Shown one piece after another: positions 51,836-60,886 of a stretch of DNA of 64,000 bases. The notes beneath the pieces were generated by a model that saw nothing but the letters and a program-made list of their open reading frames with translations, did not search any database and was not told the origin of the DNA. Made by a program: the position numbers and the translations under genes. Source of the DNA: Mesorhizobium sp. M4B.F.Ca.ET.203.01.1.1 (GTDB lineage: Bacteria; Pseudomonadota; Alphaproteobacteria; Rhizobiales; Rhizobiaceae); assembly GCF_004791025.1 (NCBI RefSeq), contig NZ_SRUO01000003.1, positions 1-64,000 on the forward strand, written 5' to 3'. The stretch's first letter is position 1. Every line of letters starts with the position of its first letter.

Positions 51836-54651
51836 GCTGGCTGCCGCTTTCCTTCGGTGCGCCCATGGTGCTGTGGGGCCTGCTGGCGCTGCCGGTGATC
51901 TGGTGGCTGTTGCGGCTCACCCCGCCGAAGCCACAGATGGAAGTGTTTCCGCCGCTGAAGATCCTGGCCCGCGTCCTGAAGCGCGAGGAGACGCCGCAGC
52001 AAAGCCCATGGTGGCTGACGCTGCTGAGGTTGCTGATGGCCGCCCTGATCGTCGTCGCACTTGCCGAACCGGTCTTCAATCCGCGTGAAAAACTGCCGGC
52101 CGAAGGCTCGGCCCTGGCATTGGTCATCGACAATGACTGGGCAAGTGCCGCCGACTGGGGCAAGCGCGTCGCCACGGCCGAAAGGCTGATCGCCGACGCC
52201 GGCTCGAACGGCGTGCCCGTCATCATCGCCTTCACCGCCGAAAAGCCCAACGCCGAGATCGGCCCCTTCGATGCCGCGACGGCGCTCGACAGGCTGCGCG
52301 CCGCCAAGCCGCGGCCGATCCCGACCGACCGCCCCGCCGTCTATGCCCGCGTCGCGGCAAGCCTGGAGAGCCATCCCGGCGCAAGCGTCGCCGTGCTCGC
52401 CGACGGGCTCGCCGCGCAAGGCGACGAAGCCGCCTTCGACACGCTCCTGTCGAAGAATGCGGCGCGGCTGGTCTGGGCCACGTCCGACCGGATAACGCTG
52501 GCCGGCCTGACCGCTGCCGACAACCAGGTCGATGGCTTTGCATTGACCGCGATCCGTCCGCCCGGCGATCCGGCGCCCGCCCAGGTCATCGCCGGCGCCT
52601 TCGACGACAAGGGCCGCCGCATCGCCGATGCGACGCTGACCTTCTCGCCCGGCGAAACCACGGCCACCGGCACGATGGCGGTGCCGTTCGAACTGCGCAA
52701 CGACTTTGCCTCGATCGCGCTCGACGGTGAGCATCAGGCCGGCGCCGTGCGCGTGCTCGACGAGAGCTCCAAACGCCGCCGCGTCGGGCTGTTGTCGCAG
52801 TCCGAGGCCGACCAGGCGCAGCCGCTCTTGTCGCCGCTCTACTATATCCGCCGCGCGCTGCAGCCCTTCGCCGATCTGGTCGAGCCGTCGAGCGTCGACC
52901 TTGCCGACGCCATCCCGCAATTGCTCGATCAGAAGCCGGCGATGATTGTCATGGCCGATGTCGGCACCATCCCCGAGCAGGTGCGGCCAAAGCTCGCCGA
53001 CTGGGTCGACAAGGGCGGCACGCTGGTCCGCTTTGCCGGCTCGCGGCTGGCCGCCGCCGGCAATGACGACGACCTCCTGCCGGTCAGGCTGCGCAGCGGC
53101 GAGCGCGCGCTGGGCGGCGCGCTGTCCTGGACGACGCCGCAGCCGGTCACCGAATTCCCGAAGACCGGGCCCTTCGCCGATCTTGCCCCGCCGGCCGAGG
53201 TCACCGTCACCCGGCAGGTGCTGGCCGAGCCGACGCCCGACATCGTCGAGCGCACCTGGGCGACGCTGGCCGACGGCACGCCGCTGGTCACCGGGCTGAA
53301 GAAGGGAAAGGGCACGCTGGTGCTGTTCCACGTCACGCCCGAGGCGACATGGTCGAACCTGCCGATCTCCGGCAGCTTCGTCGAGATGCTGAGGCGCATC
53401 GTGCAATTGTCGCGCAACCAGGGAGCCGCCGTCGCCAATGCCGAAGCCGCCGCCACCTCGCTGGCGCCCTACCGCATGATCGCCGCCGACGGCACGCTGG
53501 TGCCGCCGACGCCGGACGCAAGGCCGCTGGTGCCGGGCGCCGGTCCGCTGCCGGTGACGATCGAAAACCCGCCGGGCCTCTACGGCTCAGAGACCGGTGT
53601 GTTCGCCCACAATCTGCTCGACGCCGCGAGCACCTTCGCGCCGCTGGCCCGGCCCAACCTTTCGCTGCCAGTGACCAGCATCCAGTACGCCTTCGACGAA
53701 TCGCGCAATCTGAAGGGCTCGCTGGTCGCGGCGGCGCTGGTACTGATGGTGCTCGACACGCTGGCGGTGTTCTGGATGGGCGGCCTGCTCTCGCGCCGAC
53801 CCCGGCGCGCCGCAGCGACCACCGCGGCTGCCCTGCTGATCGCGCTTGGCGCGCTTGTCGGCCATGCCGACCTCGCCCGCGCCGATGACGCGAAGCCGGG
53901 CGACACGCAGGCGATCGAGGACATCTCGAAGACCCGCATCGCCTATGTGCTGACCGGCGAGCCCGGCGTCGATTCAATCAGCCGCGCCGGACTGGAAGGC
54001 CTGACCCGCTTCCTGATCGAGAAGACCGCGCTGGAGCCCGGTGATCCGGCCGGCGTCGACATCGCCAAGGATGAATTGTCCTTCTACCCGCTGATCTACT
54101 GGCCGATCGACCCCACCGCCCCGATGCCGAGCGAAACCTCGATCGCCCGCATCGACGCCTATATGCAGCAGGGCGGCACGGTGCTGTTCGATACCCGCGA
54201 CCAGTTCGCCAACGGCATCGGCGCGAACTCGACCAGCCCGGCAACGGAACGGCTGCGCGACATCCTCGGCAATCTCAACGTGCCGCCGCTGGAGCCGGTG
54301 CCTTCGGACCACGTGCTGACCAAATCCTTCTTCATCCTTCCGGAGTTTCCCGGGCGGTTCAACGGCAGCCCGCTCTGGGTCGAGGCCTCGCTCGACGCCA
54401 GCAACGCCGAGAACCGTCCGGTGCGCGTCGGCGACGGCGTTTCGCCGATCCTGATCACCGCCAATGATTTCGCCGGCGCCTGGGCGGTGGACGAGAATGG
54501 CGACCCGTTGCTGCCGACCGTGCCGGCGGACCCGATGCAGCGGATCTATGCGCTGCGCGCCGGCGTCAACATCATGATGTACATGCTGACCGGCAACTAC
54601 AAATCCGATCAGGTGCATGTACCTGTCCTGCTCGAACGGCTGGGGCAGTAA
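51832..54651 (+). CDS. Large BatA-like / DUF4159 membrane protein
   Basis: A 939-residue protein. The N terminus (about 1-85) is a BatA-type anchor with two membrane helices (PMVLWGLLALPVIWWLL and LLRLLMAALIVVALA). A VWA-like region follows but lacks the DxSxS metal site (LVIDNDWAS). A third helix lies near residues 622-642. After a signal-like stretch, the C-terminal part (about 685-939) is DUF4159: FYPLIYWPIDP, IDAYMQQGGTVLFDTRDQF and PLWVEASLDA. The C-terminal domain should lie in the periplasm. It overlaps DUF58 by four bases (ATGA). The function is unknown; such operons are tied to envelope stress tolerance. Confidence 0.9.
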   Translation: MSWLPLSFGAPMVLWGLLALPVIWWLLRLTPPKPQMEVFPPLKILARVLKREETPQQSPWWLTLLRLLMAALIVVALAEPVFNPREKLPAEGSALALVIDNDWASAADWGKRVATAERLIADAGSNGVPVIIAFTAEKPNAEIGPFDAATALDRLRAAKPRPIPTDRPAVYARVAASLESHPGASVAVLADGLAAQGDEAAFDTLLSKNAARLVWATSDRITLAGLTAADNQVDGFALTAIRPPGDPAPAQVIAGAFDDKGRRIADATLTFSPGETTATGTMAVPFELRNDFASIALDGEHQAGAVRVLDESSKRRRVGLLSQSEADQAQPLLSPLYYIRRALQPFADLVEPSSVDLADAIPQLLDQKPAMIVMADVGTIPEQVRPKLADWVDKGGTLVRFAGSRLAAAGNDDDLLPVRLRSGERALGGALSWTTPQPVTEFPKTGPFADLAPPAEVTVTRQVLAEPTPDIVERTWATLADGTPLVTGLKKGKGTLVLFHVTPEATWSNLPISGSFVEMLRRIVQLSRNQGAAVANAEAAATSLAPYRMIAADGTLVPPTPDARPLVPGAGPLPVTIENPPGLYGSETGVFAHNLLDAASTFAPLARPNLSLPVTSIQYAFDESRNLKGSLVAAALVLMVLDTLAVFWMGGLLSRRPRRAAATTAAALLIALGALVGHADLARADDAKPGDTQAIEDISKTRIAYVLTGEPGVDSISRAGLEGLTRFLIEKTALEPGDPAGVDIAKDELSFYPLIYWPIDPTAPMPSETSIARIDAYMQQGGTVLFDTRDQFANGIGANSTSPATERLRDILGNLNVPPLEPVPSDHVLTKSFFILPEFPGRFNGSPLWVEASLDASNAENRPVRVGDGVSPILITANDFAGAWAVDENGDPLLPTVPADPMQRIYALRAGVNIMMYMLTGNYKSDQVHVPVLLERLGQ

Positions 54652-54654
54652 GCG

Positions 54655-56742
54655 ATGAACTGGTCGATCTCCTTCGAACCGCTTCTGTCCTGGCCCTGGC
54701 TTGCCGCCGTGCTGGCGCCGCTGGCGTTGCTGGCGCTGGTCGGCCTGTGGTTCCGCCAGCGCGGCTCGGTGCTGCGCTTCACAGCCTTGCTGGCGCTCGG
54801 CGCCGCGCTGCTCAACCCGGTGTTCCTCGACGAGGAGCGCGACGCGTTGAAGAGCGTCGTCGCCGTCGTCGTCGATCGCAGCCAGAGCCAGGACATCGGC
54901 GAGCGTACCAGGCAGACCGACGAAGCGCTCGCCGGGCTGCAGCAGCGGCTTGCCCGCTTCAAGCAGTTCGACGTGCGCGTCATCGAGGCCGGCAAGTCCG
55001 ATGCCGCCGAGGAACGCACCGACACCAGGCTGTTCAGCGCGCTGGAAGGCGCCTTCCGCGACGTGCCGCCGTCGCGCATCGGCGGCGCAATCATGATCAC
55101 CGACGGCGAGGTGCACGACGCACCTGCCGGCGCGCCCGATTTCAATGCGCCGCTGCACGCGCTGATCACCGGCAACGACCACGAGAAGGACCGCCGCATC
55201 CGGTTCGAGAACGCGCCGCGCTTCGGCCTCGTCGGCAAGCCGCTCGATATGACCTACCGGGTCATCGCCACCGGCGATCAGGCCGGTCAGGTCGATGTCC
55301 GCGTCTCGATCAATGGCGAGCAGGTCTCGGTCGAGCGCGCCACGATCGGCCAGACGATGCCGCTGCAGGTCACCGTTCCCAACGCCGGCCGCAACATCAT
55401 CGAGCTCGCCATCGATCACGAGCCGGGCGAGCTGACCGATGCCAACAACCGCGCCATCGCCCTGGTCGACGGCATCCGTGAGAATCTGCGCGTGCTGCTC
55501 GTCTCGGGCGAGCCGCATGCGGGCGAGCGCACCTGGCGCAACCTTTTGAAGTCAGACGCCTCGGTAGACCTCGTCCACTTCACCATTTTGCGGCCGCCGG
55601 AAAAGCAGGACGGCACGCCGATCAACGAGCTGTCGCTGATCGCCTTTCCGACGCGCGAATTGTTCGTCGAGAAGATCAAGGATTTCGACCTGATCATCTT
55701 CGACCGCTACCAGCACCGCGACGTGCTGCCGATCCTCTATTACGACTACATCTCCGAATATGTCGAAAAGGGCGGCGCGCTGCTGATCGCCGCCGGTCCC
55801 GAATATGCCGGCGAGAGCTCGATCGCCCGCACGCCGCTGATGTCGGCACTGCCGGCGATGCCGAGCGGCGAGGTCGTCGACAAGGCCTTTTACCCACGCC
55901 TCACCGACCTCGGCCAGCGCCATCCGGTGACGCGTGGCCTCGACGGCTCCAACACCGAACCGCCGCACTGGAGCCGCTGGTTCCGCACCATCGGTGTCAA
56001 GAACCCCGAAGGCGAAGTGGTGATGAAGGGCGCCGACAATTTGCCGCTGCTCCTGCTCGACCGCAAGGGCGAAGGCCGCGTCGGCATGCTCTTGTCCGAT
56101 CAGGGCTGGCTGTGGGCGCGCGGCTTCGAAGGCGGCGGCCCGCATGTCCAGCTCTACCGCCGCATCGCCCACTGGCTGATGAAGGAGCCGGAGCTCGAGG
56201 AGGAGCGGCTGACTGCCGACGGACGCGGCATGGTGCTGGAGATCCGCCGCCAGACGATGAGCGACGACCCTGGTCCCGCGCAAGTCATCACGCCGTCCGG
56301 CAAGGCGCTGATCGTCAGGCTCGAGAAGTCCGAACCCGGCATCTTCCTCGGCAGCGTCGAGACCAAGGAGATCGGCCTCTACCAGGTCGGCAATGGCGAC
56401 CTCACCGCGCTGGCCCATGTCGGCCCGATCAACGCGCCGGAGTTCACCGATGTCATCTCGACCGAAGACCGGCTGAAGGCGCCGGTCGAGGCGACCGGTG
56501 GCAGCGTGCGCCGGCTGGCCGCCACCTCCGCGCTCGGCGGCATCACCGACGGCGTGACGCTGCCTTCGGTCGTTCCGGTCCGCTCTTCCGGTGTGGCATC
56601 CGGCGCCGACTGGATCGGCCTGCGCACAACCGACGACAGCCTGCTCAAGGCCGTCTCGCGCGTGCCGCTGTTCGGCGGCTTCCTCGGCCTCGGCCTGCTG
56701 CTTCTGGCAATGGGCTCGATGTGGTACCGCGAAGGCCGGTAG
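54655..56742 (+). CDS. Membrane protein with VWA and glutamine-amidotransferase-like regions
   Basis: A 695-residue protein that closes the moxR operon, three bases after the previous stop. Two N-terminal membrane helices (about 10-30 and 36-55) are followed by a VWA-like domain with DRSQS as DxSxS metal site and ITDGEVHD as the later Asp. The middle (about 275-510) resembles class I glutamine amidotransferase-like folds (LRVLLVSGEPHAGERTW, YVEKGGALLIAAGPEY) but shows no catalytic Cys in a nucleophile elbow. One C-terminal membrane helix (about 668-690) ends it. It probably works in the periplasm with the DUF4159 protein. Confidence 0.88.
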   Translation: MNWSISFEPLLSWPWLAAVLAPLALLALVGLWFRQRGSVLRFTALLALGAALLNPVFLDEERDALKSVVAVVVDRSQSQDIGERTRQTDEALAGLQQRLARFKQFDVRVIEAGKSDAAEERTDTRLFSALEGAFRDVPPSRIGGAIMITDGEVHDAPAGAPDFNAPLHALITGNDHEKDRRIRFENAPRFGLVGKPLDMTYRVIATGDQAGQVDVRVSINGEQVSVERATIGQTMPLQVTVPNAGRNIIELAIDHEPGELTDANNRAIALVDGIRENLRVLLVSGEPHAGERTWRNLLKSDASVDLVHFTILRPPEKQDGTPINELSLIAFPTRELFVEKIKDFDLIIFDRYQHRDVLPILYYDYISEYVEKGGALLIAAGPEYAGESSIARTPLMSALPAMPSGEVVDKAFYPRLTDLGQRHPVTRGLDGSNTEPPHWSRWFRTIGVKNPEGEVVMKGADNLPLLLLDRKGEGRVGMLLSDQGWLWARGFEGGGPHVQLYRRIAHWLMKEPELEEERLTADGRGMVLEIRRQTMSDDPGPAQVITPSGKALIVRLEKSEPGIFLGSVETKEIGLYQVGNGDLTALAHVGPINAPEFTDVISTEDRLKAPVEATGGSVRRLAATSALGGITDGVTLPSVVPVRSSGVASGADWIGLRTTDDSLLKAVSRVPLFGGFLGLGLLLLAMGSMWYREGR

Positions 56743-56756
56743 CGCCTCCTTCCCTT

Positions 56757-56925
56757 CGCCCCGTTCACGGGGAGAAGGTGCCCGAAGGGCGGATGAGGGG
56801 CGGCGCCAACTGAAGTGATTGGCGATCGTCACGGATTATCCAGGGGAAACTCTTCTAGCGCCAGCGCCGCCCCTCATTGTCCTGCCGGACATTTCTCCCC
56901 GTATAGTGACGGGGAGAAAAAGGCT
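56757..56925. repeat. Intergenic palindromic repeats, copies 3 and 4
   Basis: Copy 3 (56757-56806) matches 32342-32399 nearly exactly: CGTTCACGGGGAGAAGGTGC, then CCGAAGGGCGGATGAGGGGC. Copy 4 (about 56862-56925) is a variant in inverted orientation: GCCCCTCATTGTCCTGCCGG, then ACATTTCTCCCCGTA facing GACGGGGAGAAA. They lie between the moxR operon and the converging clpS gene and end just before the clpS stop codon. Confidence 0.8.
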
Positions 56926-56934
56926 GTCGCGACC

Positions 56935-57240
56935 CTACTCCTCCGGTTCCGTGGTGAACAGCAGCGGATAACCCTTGGCCTTGCCGGCGTCCGTCGCCCG
57001 CGTCGCCTTGGTTTCTGCGATATCCTTGGTGAAGACGGCGACGACGCAGACGCCGCGCCGGTGCGCGGTGATCATCACCCGCTGCGCCTGGTCCTCGCTC
57101 AGCCTGAACTCGGCCTTCAGAACGGTCACCACGAATTCGCGCGGCGTGAAGTCGTCGTTGATCAGGATGACCTTGTAAAGTTTCGGCCGCTCGGTCTGCG
57201 GCTTCGTCCTGGTGCGTGGCTTGGTGACGGTTTCAGGCAT
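56935..57240 (-). CDS. clpS: ClpS adaptor, second (ClpS2-like) type
   Basis: A 101-residue adaptor that hands N-degron substrates to the ClpAP protease. Seen: YKVILINDDFTPREFVVTVL with the substrate-pocket Asn-Asp-Asp, and QRVMITAHRRGVCVVAVFTK. The C-terminal ATDAGKAKGYPLLFTTEPEE block is what I associate with the second ClpS paralogue (ClpS2) of rhizobia; the usual ClpS1 sits beside clpA, which is not here. ATG 57240 begins MPETVTK. A basic/Thr-rich N-terminal tail of about 28 residues precedes the fold. Confidence 0.93.
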   Translation of the reverse strand: MPETVTKPRTRTKPQTERPKLYKVILINDDFTPREFVVTVLKAEFRLSEDQAQRVMITAHRRGVCVVAVFTKDIAETKATRATDAGKAKGYPLLFTTEPEE

Positions 57241-57354
57241 CGGAACCCGGCGACGGCAAGGAAGGCTCACATTTTGTCATGCGCGACCGCGACCGTCCAT
57301 TTCCGCCGACGGCGCGGCCGTTCACGAATCTATGTGGGATCTATCGTCTGCCGT

Positions 57355-57669
57355 TCAACGGCCGTGGCGGCCGGCGATGCGGTCGATGGGCGGCCCGTCC
57401 GCCCTGCGTTCCATCAAGGCCGTGAGCGCCCAGGCCGCGAAGGCGATCAGGGTCGTGGCCATCAGCACGATCAGCAGCCAGGTCTGCAGCGGGGTGATGT
57501 AGTCCCAGTTGGTTGAGATCCTGGGCGCGAACAGCGAAGGCTCGGTCCGTCCGCTGGCAGGGTCAGGCACGGGACTGGCGGTCAAAAGGATCAGCATCTT
57601 GGCCAGACCTGTGACGACCAGGCCGCCAAGCGCCATCGAACGCATAAGGGACGAAAACCGCTTCTTCAT
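57355..57669 (-). CDS. Small membrane protein, function unknown
   Basis: A 104-residue protein with two hydrophobic helices, at about 12-31 (MALGGLVVTGLAKMLILLTA) and 62-84 (WLLIVLMATTLIAFAAWALT), and a polar loop in between of the kind exposed to the periplasm. Not recognised. ATG 57669 begins MKKRFSSLM. It is on the same strand as the two exported-protein genes at 57844-58432. Confidence 0.7.
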   Translation of the reverse strand: MKKRFSSLMRSMALGGLVVTGLAKMLILLTASPVPDPASGRTEPSLFAPRISTNWDYITPLQTWLLIVLMATTLIAFAAWALTALMERRADGPPIDRIAGRHGR

Positions 57670-57843
57670 GCGGATTGTCCTACAGGATCGGCATTGCGAC
57701 CGGGTTAAGGATCGCCGGCCGTGGGACCGGTTTCAGCGTGACCCGGTTGGCGCCTCAGTTCGGAGGTCGGCACCAGTCGAGCCAAGGCCGCCCCAGCCGA
57801 TGTGCGGCTGAAGCGGCCTCGATTGCAAGAACAGGCTTGCGGA

Positions 57844-58089
57844 TCAGGACTTCTTCGCCGGAGCCTTCTTGGCCTTCTTGACCGGGCACTTGTGCGTCTT
57901 GGTCACCTTGCAGACCTTCTTGGCGGCAACCTTCTTCGGAGCAGCCTTGGCCGGCGCGGCGGTCGCCGGAGCGGTCGTCGTCGAAGCAGCCGGAGCAGCG
58001 GTCGTGGTCGCGGCCGCATTGCCGAGAGCCGGCATCGAGAAAGCGAGAGCAATGCCGAGGCCGAGGGCGGAGAGGAGGGACTTTTTCAT
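57844..58089 (-). CDS. Small exported Ala/Lys-rich protein
   Basis: An 81-residue protein. The signal peptide (about 1-25, ending LGNAA) is followed by an Ala/Thr/Pro linker and then a lysine-rich tail with KKVCKVTKTHKCPVKKAKKA. The two cysteines eight residues apart could form a small loop. High charge suggests binding to acidic polymers such as lipopolysaccharide or nucleic acid; this is inference. It lies 40 bases after another exported-protein gene on the same strand. Confidence 0.75.
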   Translation of the reverse strand: MKKSLLSALGLGIALAFSMPALGNAAATTTAAPAASTTTAPATAAPAKAAPKKVAAKKVCKVTKTHKCPVKKAKKAPAKKS

Positions 58090-58129
58090 GGCTTCATTTC
58101 CTTTTCTTGTGCGGGTCGGGGTTTGAGCG

Positions 58130-58432
58130 TCACTGAACCGGGTCGATCGGTGTCACTCCAAGCAGCTTCAAAGCGTTCGCGAGCATCCGGATTCCCTGTG
58201 CCTGCTTCTTGTTGGCGCAGAACCGGTTTCCCTTTCTCTGAAGTGCCTTCGCCGCGGTGACCTGCGTTGCCGCGGCGTGGGTTTCGAGGGCTTCGTCAAC
58301 CTGGCGGTTGAGATCGCTGCAGCGCTCGGCCCGGGTGATCGGCGTCACCTTTGCGTTGGAGGCCGCGACCGCTGCCGTGACGAGCGAAATGCTGAGCAAC
58401 GCACCCATCAAGCTGATCGTGAACCTCTGCAT
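58130..58432 (-). CDS. Small exported helical protein
   Basis: A 100-residue protein with signal peptide (about 1-23, ending AVAA-SN). The mature part is helical: RAERCSDLNRQVDEALETHA, then ALQRKGNRFCANKKQAQGIR, with two cysteines that may pair. A family of small rhizobial periplasmic proteins has this pattern; I do not know its job. It is divergent from an OmpR-type regulator gene, and two phased direct repeats lie in the 236-base gap. Confidence 0.75.
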   Translation of the reverse strand: MQRFTISLMGALLSISLVTAAVAASNAKVTPITRAERCSDLNRQVDEALETHAAATQVTAAKALQRKGNRFCANKKQAQGIRMLANALKLLGVTPIDPVQ

Positions 58433-58509
58433 TGGTCTTGTCCGTTACTCCGGAGACTAGCGTCGCAGCCGATGACCTGACCGCCACGACACCAGTTATG
58501 CCCTTGAAA

Positions 58510-58561
58510 TTTTTCAGGAGTTTTTCCCGACTGTAGAATTTTGTTTCTGGATTGTTTCTGG
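58510..58561. promoter_or_regulatory. Two direct-repeat pairs with 11-base period
   Basis: Pair A: TTTTTC at 58510-58515 and 58521-58526. Pair B: TGTTTCTGG at 58542-58550 and 58553-58561, identical over nine bases. Each pair has a period of 11, and the pairs are 32 bases apart, about three helical turns. This is the arrangement bound by OmpR/PhoB-type regulators. The site lies between the exported-protein gene (start 58432, minus) and the regulator gene (start 58669, plus), so it could serve both. Confidence 0.6.
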
Positions 58562-58668
58562 TGAATCCAGCCTCGCGAAGCATCGTCGCCACTGGCCAAG
58601 ATATGGCCGGAATTCTATCGTGTGGGTGATATCAGAACGACCACAGCCACCAGAATGACAGGGTTCCC

Positions 58669-59385
58669 GTGAAATCCGACGCACACATACTGATCGTCGA
58701 CGACGACAAGGGCATACGCGACCTGCTTCAGGAGTTCTTCCAGAAGCGCGGGCTGCGCACCACGGTTGCCGCCGACGGCACCGAGATGGAGGCGATCCTG
58801 CGGCGCGCGCAGGTCGACCTCATCGTGCTTGACGTGATGCTGCCGGGAAAGAGCGGGCTGGAGCTCTGCCGCGAGCTCCGCGCCAACTACACCACCCCGA
58901 TCATCATGCTGACGGCCGTCACCGAGACCACCGACCGGGTCGTCGGGCTGGAGATGGGCGCCGACGACTATGTGCCGAAACCCTTCGATCCGCGCGAGCT
59001 GCTGGCCCGCATCCGCGCCGTGCTGAGACGCAACGGCGCCGCCGAGCCGCGCCGGCCGGCCGCCAAGCAGATCTACCATTTCGCCGGCTGGACGATGGAC
59101 TGCTCGCGCCGCCGGCTGACGGCGGCCGGCGATGTCAGGGTCGAGCTGACCATGGCCGAATTCAACCTCCTGCAGACCTTCGTCAAAAGCGCCCAGCGTG
59201 TGCTGACCCGCGACCAGCTGATCGAGCTGTCCGGCGGCGACACCGGCTACAGTTTCGACCGCAGCGTCGACATCCTGGTCAGCCGGCTGCGGCGCAAGAT
59301 GGAGGACGACCCCAAGACGCCGAAGCTGATCCTCACCGTGCGCAGCGGCGGCTACCAGTTCTTGCCCGAGACGACCACCGAATGA
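58669..59385 (+). CDS. OmpR/PhoB-type response regulator
   Basis: A 238-residue regulator. Receiver: Asp11-13, phospho-acceptor Asp55 in IVLDVMLPG, Lys104 in PKPFD. Effector: winged helix with LTMAEFNLLQTFV and RSVDILVSRLRRKMEDD. The start is GTG 58669. The kinase gene overlaps its stop by four bases (ATGA). Period-11 direct repeats lie about 108 bases upstream, suggesting autoregulation and control of the divergent small exported proteins. Confidence 0.95.
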   Translation: MKSDAHILIVDDDKGIRDLLQEFFQKRGLRTTVAADGTEMEAILRRAQVDLIVLDVMLPGKSGLELCRELRANYTTPIIMLTAVTETTDRVVGLEMGADDYVPKPFDPRELLARIRAVLRRNGAAEPRRPAAKQIYHFAGWTMDCSRRRLTAAGDVRVELTMAEFNLLQTFVKSAQRVLTRDQLIELSGGDTGYSFDRSVDILVSRLRRKMEDDPKTPKLILTVRSGGYQFLPETTTE

Positions 59386-60791
59386 GACGCTTCCTGCCGC
59401 AGACCCTGCCCGTCTGGGTGCTGCTCATCGTCATTGCCGGCCTGCTGATCAGCCAGGTCGCGACGCTCTACATCGTCTCGCGCGACCGCGCCGCCGCCAA
59501 CGACGTGGTCGATCTCTACCGGCTGAACGACCGCGCCTTCTCGCTGGTGCAGCTGATGCATGATGCGACGCCGGAGGAGCGCAAGGCGACGGCGTCAGGC
59601 CTGTTCAACGCCACCTATGCGCTGACCGTTTCCGATACGCCCGCCGTCTCCTCCTCGATTGCCGGCGACGACGAGCTTGCCGAACTGGAGGACATCCTCG
59701 TTGGCCGTCTGTCGAAATTCGGCATCACCGACGCGCGCGTGCGGCGCGATCCTGCAACGCAGGAGGCCGATGCTCCCGGCGGCGTCATTCCCAACAAGGA
59801 TGTCGGCCAGGTCGAGCGCGACCTCCTGGTGCTGGCGGCGGATTTCGCCCAGAGCGACAAGCTGACGGCCTCGCTGCGCTTTGCCGATGGCCAATGGCTG
59901 AACTTCACCGAGCCGATCACCCCGGTGGGGCCGATCCTGAGTTTCGACAGCCTGCCGCTTTATTCGCTGATCGCCGGGCTGGTGGTGGTGATGTCGATCT
60001 GGTCGTTGCGCCGGCTGACCGCGCCCTACCGGATGATGGAAACCGCCGTGAACCGGATCGGCAACGACCTGAAGTTCCCGCCGATCGCCGAGACCGGCAG
60101 CCGCGAGATCCGCGCCGCCGCCAAGGCGGTCAATGCCATGCAGGTCAGGCTGCGCGCCTATGTCGAGGACCGCGAGCACCTTGCGGCGGCCCTTGCCCAC
60201 GATCTGCGCACGCCGCTGACCAGGATGCGGCTGCGCCTGGAATTGCTGCGCAAATCGCCGGCGCGCGAAGCGCTCGCCCATGACCTCGCCGACATCGAGA
60301 GCATCGCCAGCTCCGTCATCGACTTCGCCAAGTTCGAGGTGACCGAGGAAAAGGCCGAACGCATCGATTTCTGGTCGCTGGTGGAATCGATCGCCGACGG
60401 TTTCGAGGAGGTTTCGTTCGACCATGACGGCACCCGGCCGCGCGGCCTGATCTGCATCGCCCGGCCGGTGGCGCTGAAACGCTGCGTCACCAACCTTGTC
60501 CAAAACGCCGTGACCTATGGCAAGAAGGCGCATCTCAGCCTGGAGCGGTCAGAACACACGGTCACGCTGGCGATCCGCGACGAAGGTCCGGGCATCCCCC
60601 AGGCCCAGCTCGACGCGGTGTTCGGCTCGTTCGTCCGCATCGAGCAGTCGCGCAACCGCCAGACCGGCGGCCTTGGCCTTGGCCTGACCATTGCCCGCAA
60701 CATCGCGCGCGCCGCCGGCGGCGAAATCAGCCTCTCCAACAACCCTGGCGGCGGCCTGCTGACGGAGCTGCGCCTGCCGCTGGCAGCTTGA
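59382..60791 (+). CDS. Sensor histidine kinase
   Basis: A 469-residue kinase with TM1 at about 11-31, a periplasmic domain of about 160 residues rich in acidic residues, TM2 at about 191-209, HAMP, then His273 in LAHDLRTPLTRMRLRL (canonical proline present), and the ATPase domain with NLVQNAVTYG, DEGPGIP and GGLGLGLTIA. It is coupled to the upstream regulator gene. The signal is unknown. Confidence 0.94.
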   Translation: MRRFLPQTLPVWVLLIVIAGLLISQVATLYIVSRDRAAANDVVDLYRLNDRAFSLVQLMHDATPEERKATASGLFNATYALTVSDTPAVSSSIAGDDELAELEDILVGRLSKFGITDARVRRDPATQEADAPGGVIPNKDVGQVERDLLVLAADFAQSDKLTASLRFADGQWLNFTEPITPVGPILSFDSLPLYSLIAGLVVVMSIWSLRRLTAPYRMMETAVNRIGNDLKFPPIAETGSREIRAAAKAVNAMQVRLRAYVEDREHLAAALAHDLRTPLTRMRLRLELLRKSPAREALAHDLADIESIASSVIDFAKFEVTEEKAERIDFWSLVESIADGFEEVSFDHDGTRPRGLICIARPVALKRCVTNLVQNAVTYGKKAHLSLERSEHTVTLAIRDEGPGIPQAQLDAVFGSFVRIEQSRNRQTGGLGLGLTIARNIARAAGGEISLSNNPGGGLLTELRLPLAA

Positions 60792-60886
60792 GTCAGGAGG
60801 CGGAGGGCCGCTTGCCGTGGGGACTGGATCAGCCATGCCATCCTTGGGATAGTGCGGCCCGCTCCGGCTTGAGGAAAATCGCACCC

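Noticed and set aside
51790-53406. Open frame of 538 codons on the minus strand
   Set aside because: It is antisense to the DUF4159 gene, has Arg/Gly/Ala-rich content and no domain.
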